Made by a program: the position numbers and the translations under genes | The notes under the pieces: generated by a model | Seen by the model: only the letters and a program-made list of their open reading frames with translations | Databases searched by the model: none | Told to the model about the DNA's origin: nothing | Assembly: GCA_963855995.1 (NCBI GenBank) | Contig: OY979719.1 | Coordinates: 7,130,001 to 7,194,000, forward strand | DNA from: Muricea muricata | Taxonomy: Eukaryota; Cnidaria; Anthozoa; Malacalcyonacea; Plexauridae | Direction of reading: 5' to 3' | Length of the DNA stretch: 64,000 nucleotides | In this document: positions 1-8,639 of the stretch, piece after piece | Layout: each line of letters opens with the position of its first letter | How positions within the stretch are numbered: position 1 is the first letter of the stretch

Positions 1-6
1 ATGAAT

Positions 7-34
7 AATTCATAACGTTATGACGTTATGAATT
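7..34. terminator. Perfect hairpin after the first minus-strand gene
   Basis: A 12-base perfect stem (7-18 pairing with 23-34) closes a TATG loop. It lies immediately downstream of the stop codon at 37 of the minus-strand gene. Hairpins at gene ends are a known transcript-end signal in several large DNA viruses; this role is inferred here. Confidence 0.5.
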
Positions 35-36
35 TC

Positions 37-408
37 CTATTCAGGATTTAATTTTTTATCGGCAACGTGTGCACCAACCGTAATCCCACCAGATACTAAC
101 CCAACCAAAGGAACGTACGGTGTTGAATAACCAATGATCCTTTTCACGTCGCGTTTAAACAACTCGTTCTTACCGAGATCGTCCTCTAGCGATACGTTGT
201 CTTTGACGAGATCTAACTTCATCATGAGTTCGGATATTTTCGTGATAAGCACGCCCGTCACTTTGTCGTTGACTTCATCTAATTCTTGCCGTTGATATTC
301 GTCGTAAATTTTTTTTAATGTTTCGTCCGTGGCATTTTCGATATATTTTGCTGTATGTTTAATTTTTTTTTCGGCCACTAATCGTAATAATTCTTTGTAT
401 TCTTCCAT
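37..408 (-). CDS. Hypothetical viral protein with C-terminal hydrophobic segment
   Basis: This is an intact 123-residue ORF with an ATG at 408. The first 90 residues are charged and helical in character, rich in Lys and Glu (KELLRLVAEKKIKHTAKYIE near the start), and could form a coiled coil. Residues about 96-115 (TPYVPLVGLVSGGITVG) are hydrophobic and Gly-rich, consistent with one membrane segment followed by a short basic tail. The stop is followed directly by a hairpin. The start lies five bases from the stop of the next ORF, as in a compact viral gene array. I do not recognise the family. The small size, membrane segment and neighbourhood suggest a virion or membrane-associated accessory protein, which is inference. 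Confidence 0.6.
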   Translation of the reverse strand: MEEYKELLRLVAEKKIKHTAKYIENATDETLKKIYDEYQRQELDEVNDKVTGVLITKISELMMKLDLVKDNVSLEDDLGKNELFKRDVKRIIGYSTPYVPLVGLVSGGITVGAHVADKKLNPE

Positions 409-413
409 TTTAT

Positions 414-1195
414 TTATAATTTCAATAACCGTTTAAAACTGAAAAACGTGTCTGATGTAAAACTCATAGTCTTGTTATTATCGGGTTCGAACACAAAATA
501 GATAGCGTTCCCTAAAACTTCGTCAGAACCCCGTGATCCTAAATGTTGCATAACGAATTCGTACGTTTTTCCATTCTCGTAGTCTTTAGACAAACCTATT
601 TCTACACCGTCAACAGTTGTACCCCTGTTAAAAAAAGTTCCCCTAATGAATACTTTTTTACCAGTAGCACGATGAAAATAACCACCCTGAGCATTATCTT
701 GTTTAACCTTATTCGTTAAACCCCAACTCCAATACTTATATTTTGTCCATGCATTGTACCCAGACCCACCACAATCACCCCACAACGCTATGTTGTACCC
801 TACAGACGACGTTAACACGATGTTCATTTCGTAAGCGTAAATACCTTTTGGAAGTTTTGGCGTGACGCTAAAAGCAATTTGATAACTACTACCGACTTTG
901 GAAAAGTCTACGATGGTGTCACTACGACCGTTAAATGGCGTGTCGACCATATCGTCAATGTGAGTTATCGTATGCGTAGTCATCGTTCCTTCAAATGTTA
1001 AAATGTTTAAATTATCGGTATGATGCATATCTGAATAAGCTTTCGTTACGGGTTCGCCGGAAGTTTCAGGAAATGGTAAATTTAAAATACGGTTATTGTT
1101 CATATCAATATCCGCATCTTTTTTAACGTACTGAGAATCCGTAAAATCTTTCGACACGGCCGCCGTACCTTCGGATGGATTAGGGTTTAATCCTA
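414..1195 (-). pseudogene. C-terminal part of collagen-stalk fibre protein, frameshifted off
   Basis: This ORF is open from about 1195 down to the stop at 414 but has no ATG at its head; the first usable codon is GTG at 1157, an unlikely eukaryotic start. Its beginning carries the repeat unit DMNNNRILNLP..EPVTKAY, also present twice in the neighbouring ORF upstream (1193-2077). That ORF stops exactly where this frame takes over. The most economical reading is one gene of about 550 codons split by a one-base frameshift near 1193. The remaining 180 residues are rich in aromatic and beta-prone stretches (ALWGDCGGSGYNAWTKYKYW), suiting a globular trimer head on a fibre tip. No family is recognised for the head. 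Confidence 0.6.
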
Positions 1196-2077
1196 AACTT
1201 CGTGACCGTCCATTCCAATATTATCTTGCATCGTAAACCCAGAATGCGTTAAGTAAACCCTATTCGCATATTGTTTTGTAATGGGGTCGTTTGCTAATGT
1301 TGGATCTGGAAGGTTTTCGATCTTATGCTTATCCATGTCGATGTCACCTTGCATCGTAAACCCTGTACCGGATAGCCCACCAGAACCAGGAGGCCCTTGG
1401 TTACCTGTGTCCCCTTTTGGTCCTGTATTACCTTTGTCACCTTTTGGACCTTGTGAGCCTGTATCGCCTTTGTCACCTTTTGGCCCTCGCGTGCCTGCAT
1501 TACCTTTGTCACGTTTTGACCCTTGTGGTCCCGTATCTCCTTGGTCACCTTTTGGGCCTTGCGCACCTGTATTGCCTTTGTCCCTTTTTGACCCTTGTGG
1601 TCCCGTATCTCCTTGGTCACCTTTTGGACCTTGCGGTCCCGTATCCCCTTTGTCACCTTTTGGACCTTGCGGGCCCGTATCTCCTTTGTCACCTTTTGAA
1701 GAACCACCACTGCCTTTGTCCCCTTTCGGCCCCTGCGGTCCTGTATCCCCCTTGTCGCCTTTAGGACCTTGTGGGCCTACATCCCCTCTATCACCTTTTG
1801 GCCCTTGCGCACCTTTATCCCCTTTTGGTCCCTGCGCACCTGTGTCACCTTTTGGTCCCTGCGCACCTGTGTCACCTTTCGGACCTTGTGACCCCGTATC
1901 TCCTTTGTCACCTTTTGGACCCCGTTGTCCACCACCACCAGAATAATGTGTGTCCGCATAACTTTTCGTAACGGGTTCCGAACCCGTTGATGGATTCGGT
2001 AAATTTATAATTTTGTTGTTGTTCATATCCAGGTCATCTTCTTGTATGCTCGATGAATAACCGAATAATAGCGACAT
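1193..2077 (-). CDS. Collagen-like fibre protein, stalk and N-terminal part
   Basis: This is a 294-residue ORF starting at the ATG at 2077. Residues 15-43 hold a tail-fibre-like unit (DLDMNNNKIINLPNP...EPVTKSYAD). Residues about 51-232 are almost uninterrupted Gly-X-Y triplets dominated by GPKGDKGDTG, a collagen-like stalk with many charged KGD/KGE-type triplets. Another NLPDP...PITKQYA unit follows before an early stop at 1193. Collagen stalks linking an anchor and a head occur in viral and phage fibres, which act as trimers at the particle surface. The tract holds internal breaks (GSSKGDKG; two GSKRDKG triplets). The continuation lies in another frame at 414-1195, so the gene appears frameshifted. 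Confidence 0.65.
   Translation of the reverse strand: MSLLFGYSSSIQEDDLDMNNNKIINLPNPSTGSEPVTKSYADTHYSGGGGQRGPKGDKGDTGSQGPKGDTGAQGPKGDTGAQGPKGDKGAQGPKGDRGDVGPQGPKGDKGDTGPQGPKGDKGSGGSSKGDKGDTGPQGPKGDKGDTGPQGPKGDQGDTGPQGSKRDKGNTGAQGPKGDQGDTGPQGSKRDKGNAGTRGPKGDKGDTGSQGPKGDKGNTGPKGDTGNQGPPGSGGLSGTGFTMQGDIDMDKHKIENLPDPTLANDPITKQYANRVYLTHSGFTMQDNIGMDGHEV
1383..1938 (-). repeat. Gly-X-Y coding minisatellite
   Basis: Units of 18 and 27 bases (on the plus strand variants of CCTTTGTCACCTTTTGGACC) repeat across the collagen stalk. A unit of about 54 bases containing GSKRDKG occurs twice in a row. Such tandem coding repeats expand and contract easily, so stalk length is probably variable between copies. 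Confidence 0.8.
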
Positions 2078-2098
2078 TTTATTTATTTTTATAAAAAT
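2078..2098. promoter_or_regulatory. 21-bp divergent promoter
   Basis: Only 21 bases separate the start codons of the minus-strand fibre gene (2077) and the plus-strand small gene (2099). They are entirely A/T and contain the palindrome TTTTTATAAAAA. Similar ATTTTTAT runs precede the minus-strand start at 2696, and TTTTATTTATAA precedes the start at 408. A shared early/late-type AT-rich promoter element is inferred. Confidence 0.45.
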
Positions 2099-2308
2099 AT
2101 GGGCTGCGCAACTTCAAAAAACGAAAATAAAGCTAACAAAGACGTATGCGAACGGAGAAAAATCCTATTTGGGTTACACATGGCCAAGGACCCCGATGGA
2201 ATAGAAACAAATTTCCAATTCGCCATTGAAAGAAAAGCAAAGAAGACTTACGAAGTCCCAAACGTTAAAGAAGAAAAGGATATCGTTATCATTAAAGAAG
2301 AAGAATAA
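2099..2308 (+). CDS. Small protein with MGC lipid-anchor N-terminus
   Basis: This is a 69-residue ORF, the only plus-strand gene in the block. It starts MGCATSKNE. Gly2 followed by Cys3 and Ser6 is a textbook N-myristoylation plus palmitoylation context, so the protein is likely tethered to the inner face of a membrane if expressed. The rest is hydrophilic and ends in an acidic/Lys-rich tail (KEEKDIVIIKEEE). It shares a 21-bp divergent promoter with the fibre gene. Its stop is followed at once by a hairpin shared with the convergent gene at 2337. No homologue is recognised. The lipid-anchor call rests only on the first residues. Confidence 0.55.
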   Translation: MGCATSKNENKANKDVCERRKILFGLHMAKDPDGIETNFQFAIERKAKKTYEVPNVKEEKDIVIIKEEE

Positions 2309-2311
2309 AAA

Positions 2312-2335
2312 TTCCTAACGTGTGTGCGTTAGAAA
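2312..2335. terminator. Shared hairpin between convergent genes
   Basis: CTAACG ... CGTTAG form a short stem around a GT-rich loop in the 28-base gap between two convergent stop codons (2308 and 2337). It mirrors the hairpin at 7-34 and supports a hairpin-based transcript-end signal in this block. Confidence 0.45.
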
Positions 2336-2336
2336 T

Positions 2337-2696
2337 TTAATCAACTTCCTCTTCTTCTTCTGATTCATCCAATACACTTAAATAATCTGATATAAAACCA
2401 TAACCACCTTGTACGTAATTTGAGTAGTCATTTTCAATTGCTTCGATCTGTTCTAATGTTTCGAAAACAGATGTTACCCAGCATTCTTTCCCTTCGTACC
2501 TTTTTAGCATATTTTCATTAAACTCTAATAATTCATATTCTCCTTCCAGGATATTTTTTACTGTTTCTTTCCTATTCTCTTTTTCACGCGTGCCAGAGAA
2601 AAGGTCCCTTAAACTTTGTGTTTGTAACTCGTCTAAGATACCATTTAAGATTTCCTGTCTTTCATCTTCTATAATTCGTAGTTCTTCAGGACCCAT
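2337..2696 (-). CDS. Acidic hypothetical viral protein
   Basis: This is an intact 119-residue ORF with ATG at 2696. It is strongly acidic, predicted largely helical, and ends in DESEEEEEVD. There is no Cys-rich motif, signal peptide or membrane segment. It is convergent with the MGC protein, and the gap carries a hairpin. Upstream, the ATTTTTATCC run resembles other starts in the block. No family is recognised; an acidic scaffold or DNA-mimic role would be speculation. Confidence 0.55.
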   Translation of the reverse strand: MGPEELRIIEDERQEILNGILDELQTQSLRDLFSGTREKENRKETVKNILEGEYELLEFNENMLKRYEGKECWVTSVFETLEQIEAIENDYSNYVQGGYGFISDYLSVLDESEEEEEVD

Positions 2697-3001
2697 TATT
2701 TTTATCCTTAAACCCTTTTTCTAACAAGTTCGCGATTCTTTTCATCTCGTGAATGCCCAATCGCCCCTGCCTATGTTGGACAATGGCTTTAGGACCGTCG
2801 TCATTCCTAACAACGTGAATATTGCACTGACAAAACTTATCACCTTTCCAAACATAATCATAATGACCGACAAACGGTAAGGATCCGCCTATGGCATTTC
2901 TTACAAAACTTCATTTTTGTTTTGTAAAAAATACATTTTTTAAGTTTGCGATTTTTCTTCAGTAGTGGTTTTTTATCAGCTGCAGGGTGTCCAATATGAC
3001 C
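2697..3001 (-). pseudogene. Broken Cys-rich viral ORF
   Basis: Two minus-strand frames together look like one lost gene. The upstream part (about 3000 down to 2860) reads a Lys-rich segment with Cys clusters (KFCKKCHRR). From about 2905 the neighbouring frame reads GGSLPFVGHYDYVWKGDKFC and then QCNIHVV to a stop overlapping the ATG of the next gene. No single frame spans both. A frameshift near 2900 would explain it. The Cys pairs hint at a small zinc-binding protein; no family is recognised. Confidence 0.35.
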
Positions 3002-3005
3002 TTTT

Positions 3006-3431
3006 TTACAAACTTTGAATAAGCACCTTATCAGTCCCGTCTAACGTTGCGGTAAATTGTGCTAACCCTCGTCGACCCGACTTTTCCTTTATACCTACGA
3101 CTTCCAATAGGTTGTCCCTATCCGCCACCCCAGACACGGCCAAACACCCAAACGCGATAGTTTTACGTACTTTCCCTTTAATGGACCCTCCTGTAACTGT
3201 CAAATAATGCCTATATAATTTTATTGCTTTTAAAGTGACCCCGTAAGGAAATTTATAACGGAACATATCTTTTTGTAACTTGTCGTCTTGTGCCATTTTT
3301 TCCTTTGGGCTATGCCCGTGCTTCCAAAACCCATCTTTAATTTCACCAATTATCTTGCTAATTTCTTCGCCGCATTCTACACAAAAATTTATGCCGTACA
3401 TTTCTTCTAATTTTTTGTGCGTGCACTCCAT
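3006..3431 (-). CDS. TFIIB-like protein (zinc ribbon plus cyclin-like repeat)
   Basis: This is an intact 141-residue ORF with ATG at 3431. Residues 3-21 (CTHKKLEEMYGINFCVECGE) form a Cys/His-Cys-Cys zinc ribbon. Residues about 55-135 resemble one cyclin-fold repeat of TFIIB (AIKLYRHYLTV, then KTIAFGCLAVSGVADRDNLL and a GIKEKSGRRGL turn). Cellular TFIIB has two such repeats and is twice as long. Shortened TFIIB-like factors are known in large DNA viruses, where they recruit RNA polymerase to viral promoters. The role here follows from that resemblance and is not proven. Confidence 0.5.
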   Translation of the reverse strand: MECTHKKLEEMYGINFCVECGEEISKIIGEIKDGFWKHGHSPKEKMAQDDKLQKDMFRYKFPYGVTLKAIKLYRHYLTVTGGSIKGKVRKTIAFGCLAVSGVADRDNLLEVVGIKEKSGRRGLAQFTATLDGTDKVLIQSL

Positions 3432-3596
3432 TTTTTCCCAAAAAATGGAAAAAATATTTTCGCGATTTTTTTTTTTTGAAAATTCCTTAGGACATTTTTA
3501 AGGAATTTTTTTCCCGACCGCCATCTTGGAATTTTTTGATGACGTCAGCATTTTTTAAAATTATTGTGACCCAGCAGGATTTGGGGGAAGTGTGAG
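3432..3596. other. AT-rich junction between viral block and BEL/Pao remnant
   Basis: There is no coding potential. Poly-T runs, a repeated TTTTTAAGGAATTTTTTT-like stretch and a TGATGACGTCA box are seen before BEL/Pao coding sequence starts. The exact breakpoint is not visible. Confidence 0.4.
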
Positions 3597-3836
3597 CTAA
3601 AGTGGCGTACATATACTACTGAAATATAATAATGTAGCTACTGCACCAGCTGTTTTTGCTCCACTTGGCTTGATCTCTTTAATAATTCCCCTTTTAAGCT
3701 GATCCTTGATTACCCCATCATATTCTTCGATGATGTTCTGTGCCTTTAACTTGCCCAGTACAGATCTCAGGCGCCGCCTACATAGCTGGTAGTTATCTGG
3801 GAGTTTGTCATGAGATGGTTTCCACGGCAAATTCAC
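3597..3836 (-). pseudogene. BEL/Pao reverse transcriptase, N-terminal stub
   Basis: NLPWKPSHDKLPDNYQLCRRRL and EYDGVIKDQLKRGIIKEI are the typical beginning of the BEL/Pao RT domain. The catalytic boxes are missing because the frame ends at 3597 at the junction with the viral block. Confidence 0.65.
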
Positions 3837-4671
3837 CTGATGGTGTGGCCATTTTCGAAGTCAACGTTTCTTTTGAATTGATCTTGTACTGTTTCTACAT
3901 TTGTTGAAATCCCAATTGCTTCGAGGTCATAAAATTTATGCAATTGCTTCTCCAGACGTTTGTCCCCAGGATGGATGACAGCCGTTTCATTGCTTACTCG
4001 AAGGACATATGTCAAATTCACTTGAGTTGATGCAACATCACTCTCAACTGGGCCTGAAAGAACCCACCCAAACATTTATTTAGTTGCCACTGGTCCAAGC
4101 TCCCCCTCTGTTTTTTTCCCTTCAAGAAATGCCAATACTAGTCACCACCGACTGCAATGTCTACTTCAGATCCAATGTCACTCTCTGAAGAAAGGTCTGC
4201 GAGCTTGAGTCCTTGAAGATAATCGTAGTTGTGACAACGACAATGGCGAGCAAATTGTTGGTATAGTGAGCGTATTAAACTGAACCGTTTGATTGGATTC
4301 TTCCCCCTTTAGTGTAACTTGCACAAGGTCTTGTGTATGAAGCTGACCGACACTCGAACCGAACGTTTTTATCATGATAGTTTCTTTCCTGATTGTTGGC
4401 AGATTTAATGATTCTTTCACATGACGGGTAACGTAAATGCTAACTTGTCGAACATTCCACTGTAAAAAATGGTCCTTGCTTGAATAGATTTCTCTGGGTT
4501 TTCACTATTCACAACAATTGCTATATCAGTTTGCAGAAGCACAGATGTCTTTGCCTCTGTGAACACGTGGTTGGCTACTGTTTCTTTGGCACCGTCCGCA
4601 GGTGACTTACTACCACCGTTATTTTGCTCTTGCTGTAAGGATGCAGCAGCCAATGATGACGCTTGTTGCAC
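3833..4671 (-). pseudogene. BEL/Pao aspartic protease fragment
   Basis: Three frames cover this region. The first (4417-4671) reads SVLLQTDIAIVV and then a degraded active site where the usual FDSGSQ is FYSGMFD, so the catalytic Asp is lost. The second (4178-4420) reads LNLPTIRKETIMIKTFGS, typical of the segment after the flap. The third (3833-4075) reads MFGWVLSGPVE, the BEL/Pao mark at the end of the protease, and then the linker to RT. Several frameshifts make this clearly dead. Confidence 0.65.
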
Positions 4672-4760
4672 TTAAAACAAGACTTTGCACTGCAGTCCTT
4701 TGCTAAGTGTGACTTTCGCAAACAGATATAACACCAACCTTCTCTTTTCAAAATCTCCTT
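4672..4760 (-). pseudogene. BEL/Pao zinc knuckles
   Basis: The minus-strand frame reads CYICLRKSHLAKDC, a canonical CX2CX4HX4C knuckle, closely followed by CFKCNKRHH. This is the nucleic-acid binding part of gag. It lies between the gag fragment and the protease fragment in the expected order. Confidence 0.6.
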
Positions 4761-4980
4761 CCTTGTCTGAACAGGTGAGGCTTTGGACAGTACGTACGTG
4801 ATACCTTATATTCTTGACTTGAGTCTGAAAAGCAGCTGCTGATGAGTAGCTGCACTTGCAACGTCCTCCATCCCCCCTTAGACTAGATCCATCTTTTAAA
4901 TTTTGCCATTTTTCCTTGATAGCAGAATTTTAAGACCTGTTACATGAACTTCTGTGCTATTATAACGTTTCTGATTTTGT

Positions 4981-5325
4981 TTACATCTGTTGCATAACTT
5001 CTAACTTGAGTAAAGCGTCTATGTGAGCATTAATGATAGTCTTTTTTCCCTTTAATGAACCCAGTCCAACTTCATAACTCGCAGATATCAATGGTAAACC
5101 TGCAACAGCATATGCAGCTTCGCCCTTCGAATAGCTTCGCAAATAACTGAACTTTGCCACGTCAGAAATATGGACATTATTATGAATTGCGCACTTGTAG
5201 CTATCCCACCATTCATTCCAGACCTTTGGGTCCCCAGTGAATTTATTAAGTTGTAGTTTAGGTAATTTCGTTTTTACCTGTGTGACTTCAGTCAAACTTG
5301 AATCTCGTATGCTTCCTGACATAAC
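4981..5325 (-). pseudogene. BEL/Pao gag fragment
   Basis: The conserved gag core KLPKLQLNKFTGDPKVWNEW, then SYKCAIHNN and KFSYLRSYSKGEAAYAVAGL, matches the capsid-region motif of BEL/Pao elements. The same core occurs in the second element of this window (KLPKLEVKKFNGKIEEWQEF). The frame stops at 4981 within the motif that normally continues into the long helical part, so it is truncated. Confidence 0.7.
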
Positions 5326-5620
5326 ATATGAAGTCAAACTATTGCAGTGTAAAGCGATACGAGAGCAAAGGAGAAGACAATCTGCAAAAAAAGTCACACC
5401 TAACTAGGTCATGAGGTTCGTTTTTGGTTGGGAATTTTTTCTTTTTTCGCTCGTAAATTCGTTGCAAATTTCTCTGGGATTATTGAAAATTTTCCAAGCC
5501 AATTAACAACACCTCACTTGCTTGAAGCTTACCAAGAATGTTCGTCACTAGGTTGCGGGATTGTGATTGTGTACACGACTCGCATGGTGGGATTTTGATT
5601 GTGTACACGACTCGCAACGA
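5326..5620. repeat. Dispersed repeat, copy 1 (partner at 7608-7900)
   Basis: The stretch from AACATATGAAGTCAAACTAT through TGATTGTGTACACGACTCGC recurs at 7615-7895 with few changes, in the same orientation. The two copies flank a block of other MITE-like repeats. The repeat overlaps the head of the BEL gag ORF but is not part of that gene. No coding function is seen. Confidence 0.7.
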
Positions 5621-5736
5621 CTTGAACTTCGCAACGAAGTTCGGAATATTACAGGAAAAGTTAGCTGAAATCGCTGAAATCGACTGTAGTAACAATCTGA
5701 AGTTTCGTATTTTTCACATTTACAAGGCGTCTTAAG

Positions 5737-7105
5737 TAGTGATACCCCACTCTTGAGTTCAAAGGATGCTGACAAACGACGTGACAATAGAGTAACGCAT
5801 TTTCAGCTATGACGTGACATGGGCAATGTGTATCAGGCGGCGGAAATAATTAGTATTCAAATATATGACGTAATATGGGTTGAACGTGCGGTAAAGCAAG
5901 GAGTGTCGTCAAAATATATGCATGACGTCAGTCAAGGCTAGTTCATGCAAGAAAGTCATTAAAATGTTATGCCATAATAGACTTAGCGTGAATAGCGTCC
6001 CTATAAATTGTATCATTCAGGCTCTCGTTAATTTATGTAAGCTTGTTTGACATTTTCGAACGGCTGCTGTTTGTTTATCTACAATCTTAACCACAGCTTA
6101 GTTTATTTCTCGCTGTTTCACCGGTTGCTGTTTACTACCGTTTGTGCTCACAGTTTTCGATCTACTTCTAGCTCATCACCGTTTAACGTTTGTTTGTCTT
6201 CAATTTGTAGTTTATTTCTGCCGAATATCCACAGCCATGTTTATCTCTTTGAATCTTTATCTTTTAATGGCACACCAATTCTAATTTTACTTCACTTTAA
6301 CCATTTTTTTCGTTCTGCTGTCTGGCAAGGTTGGTAACACAGTAAAGCGAATAAACAGTAGGGCCACTCAGCAATGCAACATGTCCCCCTATTTTTATGC
6401 AATTTACTGGCCAGAATAATGGTGAAACGGCCAGTTCAGCGTTTCTATTGGCCAGAAAAGGCAACTGACTGACCAGAACCTTCATAATAAACATGCGTAA
6501 TTCCGTATGCGGGGGGAACACTAGGGTTCCGACTCGAGCGGCCCTTCTGTTTATTTCTATTCTGTGTCGGTACTCCCACATCCAAACACAGGACACTCTC
6601 TTCGCGTGCGACCCGTAGCGTAACTCTTTACTTGACAAAGGTGTGTGAGTTATAGGCTTGTAATCACCGAGCTTGAGGCGACTAATTGTTTTAGTATAAA
6701 TTTTCAGGTGTTTTCAAATGATAATCAACTAAATTTTACAAAAATTCTTTACTGTATAAAAAAAGCAAAAGCCATAGTCTCTGGCTGTCACTTCAGAGAT
6801 AGCCTGCGTAGCAGGCGGTTAGGACGCGGACGAAGGGTGGGAAAACCACATGCGGAAAAACTAGCAGTTTTTTAATTCTCGTTTTTTTCTCACCCTTCGC
6901 CCGCGCCCTAACTGCCTGCTACGCAGGCTACTTCAGAGACAAAGAATCTCGACCAATCAGAATGCAGGAAAATCAATGTTCACCGGGTAATTTATACTAA
7001 TATGACATAACACTTTAATGAGTTTTGCACGAACTTGCTCCAGCTCGCCTTGACTGACGTTATGCATATATTATGACGATACCCCTGCTTTACCCACTGA
7101 TCTGA
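5737..7105. mobile_element. MITE-like foldback repeat cluster
   Basis: Sequence 5890-5990 is the inverse of 7000-7105 (shared GGTAAAGCA, TATGCAT, GTCAGTCAAGGC). Sequence 5737-5885 is the inverse of 9050-9195. Sequence 6630-7020 recurs directly at 8740-9010. These nested inverted and direct copies are typical of non-autonomous DNA transposons inserted into each other. No transposase is encoded. Confidence 0.55.
6800..6930. mobile_element. MULE-like MITE with 9-bp target duplication
   Basis: The inverted ends TAGCCTGCGTAGCAGGCGG ... CTGCCTGCTACGCAGGCTA are flanked on both sides by CTTCAGAGA, a 9-bp direct repeat. The length is about 130 bp. A 9-bp duplication is typical of Mutator-like elements. 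The related copy at 8900-8940 lacks the insert and has the uninterrupted CACTTCAGAGACAGTGAATC site, confirming insertion. Confidence 0.8.
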
Positions 7106-8214
7106 AAATTAATAACCTGGATAAAGTTTTCATAGCTATGAAATCGTAGCACTTTTGATGCCCCAAAATGATGCCCCCAAATCGGTAAATATTGACACAA
7201 TATGCACTTCTCTACATGTTAACTACTTAAATTGGATTGCTAAGTTGCTCAAAACAGTGCAAATTGCTCAGATACAGGCATACAGCATCGAATGCACTCC
7301 TTGTTTTCCCAAGAATTGGGTGCTTGACGTCAAAAGTAGCCAAGACAATTTTGTAGGCATAAAAACTCTATCTAGGTTATTTGATTTCAGATTAATGGCT
7401 TTAAATAGATCTAGTCTATTTAAAGTAACGTGATAGATCTGTAAACAAAATGTATATGAATGTGGATGAAACGTGAAGCTGTTTTTTAAGACACGAGAAT
7501 TATGAAACTGGTCCCCCCCCCCCCCCGCTGTGAAACGTGATCGACAATCCCTCCTTTACCACCCTCTTCCACCGAATGCGCACTCTCACTGCGCTCAACT
7601 AATGACAATTTCCGGCGTAACATATGAAGTCAAACTATTGCAATGTAAAGCGATATGAGGGCAAAGAAGAAGAAACTGCAATGATAAGGCATGCTTCAGT
7701 ATTTACACCTAACTAGGTCATGAGGTTCCTTTTTGGTTGGGAATTTTTTCTATTTGCGTTTTTAAATTGGTTGCAAATTTCTCAGGGATTATTGCAAATT
7801 TTCCAAGCCAATTAACAACACCTCACTTGCTTGAAGTTCGCCAAGAAAGTTCTTCACTAGGTTGCGGGATTGTGATTGTGTACACGACTCGCATGAAGTC
7901 AAAACTGGCGCCATTTCGATGAAAGGTGTCTTTCACATATCAGATCTTCTAAACCAGCCAAGTAACCCAAGCTTTTTATGTGAACATTCATGCATGCTAG
8001 AGATGTTTCCGTAAGGTTTTATCGGGAGAACAATTACTGCATGATGAGTTATTTTTTAAGTTCTTACTTAATTGTTATTAATTCTTATAATCTATAGTTG
8101 TTATCTGTGGAAAACGTGTTGTGATTTTGTACCACATTTCGTAGTCATGTCTAGTTCAATTTTTCCTCCATTCGTTTACGAATAGCTCATGTTTATATTG
8201 TGTATTTTCTGTAG
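7106..8214. other. Noncoding stretch with repeat copy 2
   Basis: No gene is supported. A poly-C run lies near 7513-7527. The dispersed repeat occupies 7608-7900. The remainder is AT-rich single-copy-looking DNA. Confidence 0.5.
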
Positions 8215-8262
8215 ATGATGTTTCACCTTCAGATGAGGACTCAGGTAACAGCGCTGGAAAAG
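8215..8262 (+). CDS. Possible 48-bp internal exon
   Basis: TTTTCTGTAG precedes and GTTAGT follows a 48-base segment that reads DDVSPSDEDSGNSAGK in the one open phase. It begins and ends in phase 1. The death-domain exon at 13783 also begins in phase 1, so the two would join in frame. The peptide is a Ser/Asp-rich linker of the kind often found next to death domains. Support is only splice signals and phase, so it is a candidate. Confidence 0.3.
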
Positions 8263-8639
8263 GTTAGTTCAATAATTGTGACTTAATGCCCACTTTTATC
8301 ATATATTGAAAAACAATTTATAGGAATCATTAATTTAATTAGGAATGTTCAAAAATTTATGTTTATTTAAAAGAAATCTTTGTAGTAAAAAATCGTATTT
8401 GAACAGAAATTTTTACTTGGTTGTTGAGAAACATTATTAAAACAAATTATTAAAGATGAGACAATCATTATCGTCGTTTTCAGGACACTTATCACTGTAA
8501 TATTCCGATTTTTCTTGCAAAGTTCGGAAGTTTGTTGGCAAGTTCAAAAGTTCATTTCAGAATTCGCAAGCCAGTTTGTGATCAAAGGCTGTGATTGGCC
8601 CCTGAACTCAAAAAGGCCAATCAAATGCTTAGTTTACAA

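Larger units (their letters stand above)
1..3590. mobile_element. Virus-like gene block (Polinton/Maverick-like or related), partial
   Basis: Tightly packed intronless genes, mostly on the minus strand, have gaps of only 2-30 bases, AT-rich gene starts and hairpins at gene ends. This is unlike the intron-rich host DNA that follows. The products are a collagen-stalk fibre, a TFIIB-like protein and small unknown proteins. Such sets occur in endogenous Polinton/Maverick elements and larger DNA viruses. No DNA polymerase, integrase, packaging ATPase or capsid gene lies in the window, so the class is inferred. The block runs off the left edge and ends near 3590, where BEL/Pao sequence begins. Confidence 0.5.
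3597..5325 (-). mobile_element. Degenerate BEL/Pao retrotransposon, gag to start of RT
   Basis: Minus-strand reading gives, in order, a gag segment, two zinc knuckles, an aspartic protease and the first part of the reverse transcriptase, each in a different frame. Nothing beyond the RT fingers is present and no LTR is recognised. The gag ORF runs upstream to 5397, but its first 25 or so codons lie in a repeat also found at 7615-7680. The element therefore really ends near 5325. Confidence 0.75.

Noticed and set aside
1281..1946. 221-aa Pro-rich plus-strand ORF
   Set aside because: It is the exact antisense shadow of the collagen Gly-X-Y tract; the period and composition are explained by the minus-strand gene.
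2337..2696. Anti-defence or DNA-mimic protein
   Set aside because: Acidity alone is not evidence of function; kept as hypothetical.
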